A DNA stretch of 64,000 bases. It comes from Devosia oryziradicis (GTDB lineage Bacteria; Pseudomonadota; Alphaproteobacteria; Rhizobiales; Devosiaceae). The stretch is from positions 3,135,001 to 3,199,000 of the forward strand of contig NZ_CP068047.1 of NCBI RefSeq assembly GCF_016698645.1, given 5' to 3'. Shown in pieces: positions 60,924 through 64,000 of this stretch. Below the pieces are notes generated by a model. That model did not search any database. It worked only from the letters and a program-made list of their open reading frames with translations, and was not told the DNA's origin. The translations under genes and the position numbers were made by a program. Position 1 is the first letter of the stretch, and the number at the start of each line of letters is the position of its first letter.

Positions 60924-61976
60924 TCAGTCGACGCCCGCAATTGCCAGGACCTTGCGAAACAGCGTTGGCAGGGCCTCATCCGCCAGCGCGCTGCGCCCTG
61001 CCCACCAGCCGTCTTCGAGGCCGTCGGGGTCGACCAAGGCGGACCACACTTCAAGCTCGAGGCGGAAATGGGTGAAGACGTGCACGACCTGGCCGCGATG
61101 TTTCCAATCGCCGGCGACCGGATAGGCGACTTCGCCCAATTCAGGCGACCAGGCCGAGCCCGGCACTTCGGTCATCCCGCCAAGCAGGCCGTTGGCCGGG
61201 CGGCTCTGCAGATACACATCGCCATCCGCATCGACCATCACATAGGCGTGGCCCTTGCGTACCGGGCGATCGGCCTTGGCCGGCTTGAGCGGATAAATCG
61301 TCGGATCGAGGGTTCTCGTGGCCAGGCATCCGGGCTGGATGGGACAGAGCATACAGGCGGCGGTACGCGGTGCGCAGATGGTGGCGCCCAGATCCATCAT
61401 AGCCTGGGCGAAGTCCCCTGCCCTCCGCGGCACTGCGGCCTGCAATGCCGCGCGCAACTCGTCCTTGGCCACGCGCACCGGCACCGGCAGCGCGTAGTAG
61501 CGCGCCAGCACGCGGTCGAGATTGCCGTCGAGTACGGCAATTGGCTCCTCAAAGCAGATCGCGGCTATCGCCGCGCTGGTATAAGCGCCGACGCCGGGCA
61601 GGGTCTGCAGGCCGGCTGAGGTCATGGGAAACACTCCGCCATGATCGCGGACAACGGCCTGGGCGCAGGCATGCAGGTTGCGAGCGCGGGCGTAGTAGCC
61701 CAGCCCGGCCCATTGCTTGAGCACGCTATCGAGCGGCGCAGCCGCGAGATCGAAGACGCTCGGCCAGAGGCTGGTGAAGCGCAGGAAGTAGTTCTTCACC
61801 GCCGCCACGGTAGTCTGCTGCAGCATCACCTCGCTCAGCCACACCCGGTAGGGATCGGGACGGATGCCGCGCGCCCGGTCGGCCGGCGACACCCGCCAGG
61901 GCAGGTCGCGCGCATGGCGGTCGTACCAGGCGAGCACGGCCTGGGCATCGATGGGAGCGGGGTTGGGGAGATGCAT
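60924..61976 (-). CDS. mutY: A/G-specific adenine DNA glycosylase
   Basis: 350 residues from ATG 61976. Catalytic Glu49 in WLSEVMLQQTTVAAV, helix-hairpin-helix LQTLPGVGAYTSAAIAAI, Asp150 in VLDGNLDRVLAR, and the [4Fe-4S] set Cys201-x6-Cys208-x2-Cys211-x5-Cys217. The C-terminal Nudix-like domain (about 240-345) recognises 8-oxoG. It removes adenine paired with 8-oxoguanine. It is divergent from a DciA-like gene; repeat D copy 2 lies between. Confidence 0.97.
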   Translation of the reverse strand: MHLPNPAPIDAQAVLAWYDRHARDLPWRVSPADRARGIRPDPYRVWLSEVMLQQTTVAAVKNYFLRFTSLWPSVFDLAAAPLDSVLKQWAGLGYYARARNLHACAQAVVRDHGGVFPMTSAGLQTLPGVGAYTSAAIAAICFEEPIAVLDGNLDRVLARYYALPVPVRVAKDELRAALQAAVPRRAGDFAQAMMDLGATICAPRTAACMLCPIQPGCLATRTLDPTIYPLKPAKADRPVRKGHAYVMVDADGDVYLQSRPANGLLGGMTEVPGSAWSPELGEVAYPVAGDWKHRGQVVHVFTHFRLELEVWSALVDPDGLEDGWWAGRSALADEALPTLFRKVLAIAGVD

Positions 61977-62064
61977 GGGCAAGCAAATAGCTTCGCCCAG
62001 GCCACCAAACAAGGTCGCAGGCACGACCAGCGCCGGAGGAGGTCTATTGAAAACTCGTAGTAGC

Positions 62065-62102
62065 CCTCATGGTGAGCCTGTCGAACCACGAGGGCGTGGC
62101 AC
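62065..62102. repeat. Intergenic repeat, family D, copy 2 (half element)
   Basis: Matches 13099-13136 with about four differences over 38 bases (shared CTCATGGTGAGC, TGTCGAACCAC, CGTGGCAC). The left arm of the hairpin present in copy 1 is missing. Located in the mutY/DciA-like divergent promoter region. Confidence 0.85.
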
Positions 62103-62138
62103 CTTGCCTGATCTATAGCGAGGGCGTACTTCACCGAT

Positions 62139-62648
62139 ATGGCCAAGGACGACCTGCCCGAACCCAAACGTCGCAATCGGACGTTGAACATCGCCGACGT
62201 GCTCAGCGGCGCGCTCGACCCGGTGCTGAAAAAGCGCGGCTTTGCCAGCAGGGACATCATCACCCACTGGGCGGTGATGGCGCCAAAGCCCTATGACCAG
62301 GTCGCCATTCCCGACAAGCTAACCTGGCCGCGGGGCGAGCGCAGCGCCGAGGGCGCGACCCTGTTGCTGCGCTGCGTTCCGGGGCATGCCCTGGCCATTG
62401 CCCATGAGGGTCCAAAGATTGCCGCGGCTATCAACCGCTACTTCGGGTTTCTGCTGGTCAGCGCCGTCAAGTTGTCGGCAGAGCCGTTCACCCCCGGTTC
62501 AGGGCAGAAGGCGCAAAACCCCACTCAACCGAGCCAGAGCGTTATCGCAAAGGTCGGGGCCCAGGTGGCCGAAGTTGCAGATGATGATCTGAGGGAAGCG
62601 TTGCGGACACTGGGTCACGCGCTATCCAGCAGATCGGGGCGGAAGTAG
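62139..62648 (+). CDS. DciA-like (DUF721) protein
   Basis: 169 residues. N-terminal DUF721 domain (NIADVLSGALDPVLKKRGFA SRDIITHWAVMAP, LLLRCVPGHALAIAHEGPKI AAAINRYFG) and a less conserved helical tail. DciA proteins help load the replicative helicase DnaB in bacteria lacking DnaC/DnaI. The C-terminal extension and the mutY neighbour are the norm in Rhizobiales. Confidence 0.85.
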   Translation: MAKDDLPEPKRRNRTLNIADVLSGALDPVLKKRGFASRDIITHWAVMAPKPYDQVAIPDKLTWPRGERSAEGATLLLRCVPGHALAIAHEGPKIAAAINRYFGFLLVSAVKLSAEPFTPGSGQKAQNPTQPSQSVIAKVGAQVAEVADDDLREALRTLGHALSSRSGRK

Positions 62649-62765
62649 CCTGCCATTACATGCGACAATGCAACCGCACTGTTCACGGCGGGTTGATGAA
62701 TGTGCCCACTTGCCCACACATTTGCCCCGTGTAGTGTCGCGCACATCAAACCAGGAGCGTTAGCT

Positions 62766-63548
62766 GTGAACTTTACCCGCCGTGACACCCTCATCCTGGC
62801 CGCTGCCGCATCGGCTCTGAGCCTTTGCGGGGTCGCCACCGCCAACGCTGAAGAAGGCGACATGATCGATATGGCCAAGCTGATGGCGCCGGCCGGCGAC
62901 GTCGCGGACCATGTACAGGGCAGCGAAACCGCGCCCGTCACCGTCATCGAATATGCTTCGCCGACCTGCCCCCACTGCGCGGCCTTCTCCAATGATGTGC
63001 TGCCGTCCTTCATCGAAGCCTATGTGAATACCGGCAAGGTCAGGTTCATCACCCGCCCGTTCGTCCGCAACGTGCTCGACGCCGCCGTGTTCATGCTGGC
63101 CGAGGCCGGCGGCCCCACCAACTACCACAACGTGCTGGCGACCTATTTCAAGACCCAGAACACCTGGGCCACCTCGCAGACGCCACGCGACGCCATTCTC
63201 GAAATCGCCAAGCAGCTCGGCTTTACCCAAGAAACTTTCGACGCCGCATTGACGAATCAGGCCCTATTCACGGGGATGGAAGCCTTGCGCGAACAGGCGC
63301 TCAGTGAATTCGGTCTTTCAGGCACCCCGACATTCTATGTCAACGGCAAGACGCTTACTGGTGACAAGACGCTCGAGCAGCTCGCTGCCGAGATCGACCC
63401 GCTGGTTCCTGCCGACTTCGTGGCCACGACGCCTGCCGCCCCTGCTGCGGCAGCGCCTGCTCCGGCCGCTACCGACGCCATGGCACCGGCAGCCGATGCA
63501 ATGGCGCCGGCCGAGCCGACTGCAACGCCCGTTACCCCTGCGCAGTAA
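62766..63548 (+). CDS. DsbA-family periplasmic thiol oxidoreductase
   Basis: 260 residues from GTG 62766, preceded by AGGAG. Signal peptide with twin arginines (FTRRDTLILAAAASALSL), thioredoxin-like domain with active site CPHC (68-71) in EYASPTCPHCAAFS, cis-proline loop SGTPTFYVNGK, and a low-complexity Ala/Pro/Thr tail (about 220-260). It probably forms or isomerises disulfides in the periplasm. The next gene is smc, 36 bases downstream; the DsbA-smc order is seen in other Rhizobiales. Confidence 0.92.
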   Translation: MNFTRRDTLILAAAASALSLCGVATANAEEGDMIDMAKLMAPAGDVADHVQGSETAPVTVIEYASPTCPHCAAFSNDVLPSFIEAYVNTGKVRFITRPFVRNVLDAAVFMLAEAGGPTNYHNVLATYFKTQNTWATSQTPRDAILEIAKQLGFTQETFDAALTNQALFTGMEALREQALSEFGLSGTPTFYVNGKTLTGDKTLEQLAAEIDPLVPADFVATTPAAPAAAAPAPAATDAMAPAADAMAPAEPTATPVTPAQ

Positions 63549-63584
63549 CCTGCCTTTCGGCAGCGCCGCCCCGGTGGCGCTGCC

Positions 63585-64000
63585 ATGAAATTTTCCCGCC
63601 TCAAGCTGCATGGGTTCAAGTCCTTCTCGGACGAAACCACGCTCGTGATGGAGCCGGGGCTGACCGGCATCGTCGGCCCCAATGGCTGCGGCAAGTCCAA
63701 CCTCGTCGAAGCCATGCGCTGGGTGATGGGCGAGAGCTCGTACAAGGCCATGCGCGCCTCGGGCATGGATGACGTGATCTTTTCGGGCTCCGGCAACCGC
63801 CCGGCCCGCAATTCCGCCGAAGTCACGCTGATCCTCGACAATTCCGACCGCACGGCGCCCGCCGCCCTCAATACGGCCGACGTGCTCGAAGTCACGCGCC
63901 GCATCGAACGCGAGGCCGGCTCGGTCTATCGTGTCAACGGCAAGGAAGTGCGTGCGCGAGACGTGCAACTGCTGTTTGCCGATGCTTCGACCGGGGCGCA
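63585..64000 (+). CDS. smc: Chromosome segregation protein SMC (5' part)
   Basis: The first 138 codons of smc, cut by the window edge. Walker [21 protein letters not shown], and [20 protein letters not shown], the classic SMC N-terminal head sequence. SMC forms the condensin-like ring that organises and separates chromosomes. It starts at ATG 63585, 36 bases after the DsbA-like gene. Confidence 0.96.
   Translation, partial: MKFSRLKLHGFKSFSDETTLVMEPGLTGIVGPNGCGKSNLVEAMRWVMGESSYKAMRASGMDDVIFSGSGNRPARNSAEVTLILDNSDRTAPAALNTADVLEVTRRIEREAGSVYRVNGKEVRARDVQLLFADASTGA

Overview
The window is a GC-rich chromosomal segment of an alphaproteobacterium, most likely of the order Hyphomicrobiales (Rhizobiales) and Devosia-like. 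The basis is gene content and order rather than a computed phylogeny: a CcrM-type GANTC methyltransferase, the block moaB / uracil-DNA glycosylase / TPR protein / ispE / polyprenyl synthase / TrmN6-like methylase / S49 peptidase / glyQ...glyS, the pdxH-dnaJ pair, a TIGR02301-type protein, a LexA box of the alphaproteobacterial GTTC-N7-GTTC form, and several families of palindromic intergenic repeats. Almost everything is housekeeping. I see no prophage, insertion sequence, CRISPR array or integrated plasmid.

Layout. 1-2.6 kb: edge of a carbohydrate-type catabolic locus (LacI regulator and SDR divergent around a perfect palindromic operator, second SDR convergent). 2.7-3.1 kb: tRNA-Gln and tRNA-Pro. 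3.2-8.7 kb: MarR regulator, BioY, LACTB2-like hydrolase, DUF1499 protein, coupled M48 protease and DUF898 membrane protein. 8.9-18.7 kb: pdxH, dnaJ-like, tsaC/sua5, HDAC-like deacetylase, xseB, SCO1, tlyA, aroC, histidine phosphatase, FAD-linked oxidase, hemerythrin-like protein. 18.7-26.7 kb: SRAP/HMCES enzyme, Nudix, small exported proteins, Phd/VapC-type toxin-antitoxin pair, dihydroorotase, YgfZ, HD nucleotidase, SleB-type hydrolase. 26.9-33.3 kb: VasI-like exported protein, degenerate PPDK-like PEP-binding protein, ispH-GNAT-rnhA operon, DUF808 protein. 33.3-45.8 kb: glyS-DUF2207-lemA-glyQ-small TM protein-S49 peptidase, TrmN6-like methylase, ispB-type synthase, ispE, TPR protein, uracil-DNA glycosylase. 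45.9-51.2 kb: MFS transporter, moaB, sensory diguanylate cyclase, DHA2 exporter. 51.2-64 kb: LexA-box-preceded PA0069-type radical SAM protein, HAD, EamA/Lrp pair, DUF4180, rnhB, ccrM, DapA-family enzyme, second diguanylate cyclase, mutY, DciA-like protein, DsbA-like protein and the start of smc.

Themes. DNA maintenance genes are dense (xseB, SRAP, uracil-DNA glycosylase, rnhA, rnhB, mutY, dciA-like, ccrM, smc). Two of them, the SRAP protein and the radical SAM protein, end in the same beta-clamp-like pentapeptide QMSLF. Isoprenoid genes ispH, ispE and a long-chain polyprenyl synthase are present, while dxs is absent from its usual place between xseB and tlyA. Five families of inverted-repeat elements sit between genes. 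One family flanks the pdxH/dnaJ unit in opposite orientations, one supplies the stop codons of both tlyA and aroC, and one forms the whole leader of the DUF2207 gene. No clearly new multi-gene system is visible. The strongest leads are the clamp-motif/SOS link, the PPDK relative with an eroded ATP-grasp half, and the type 4-like uracil-DNA glycosylase lacking half of its iron-sulfur ligands.
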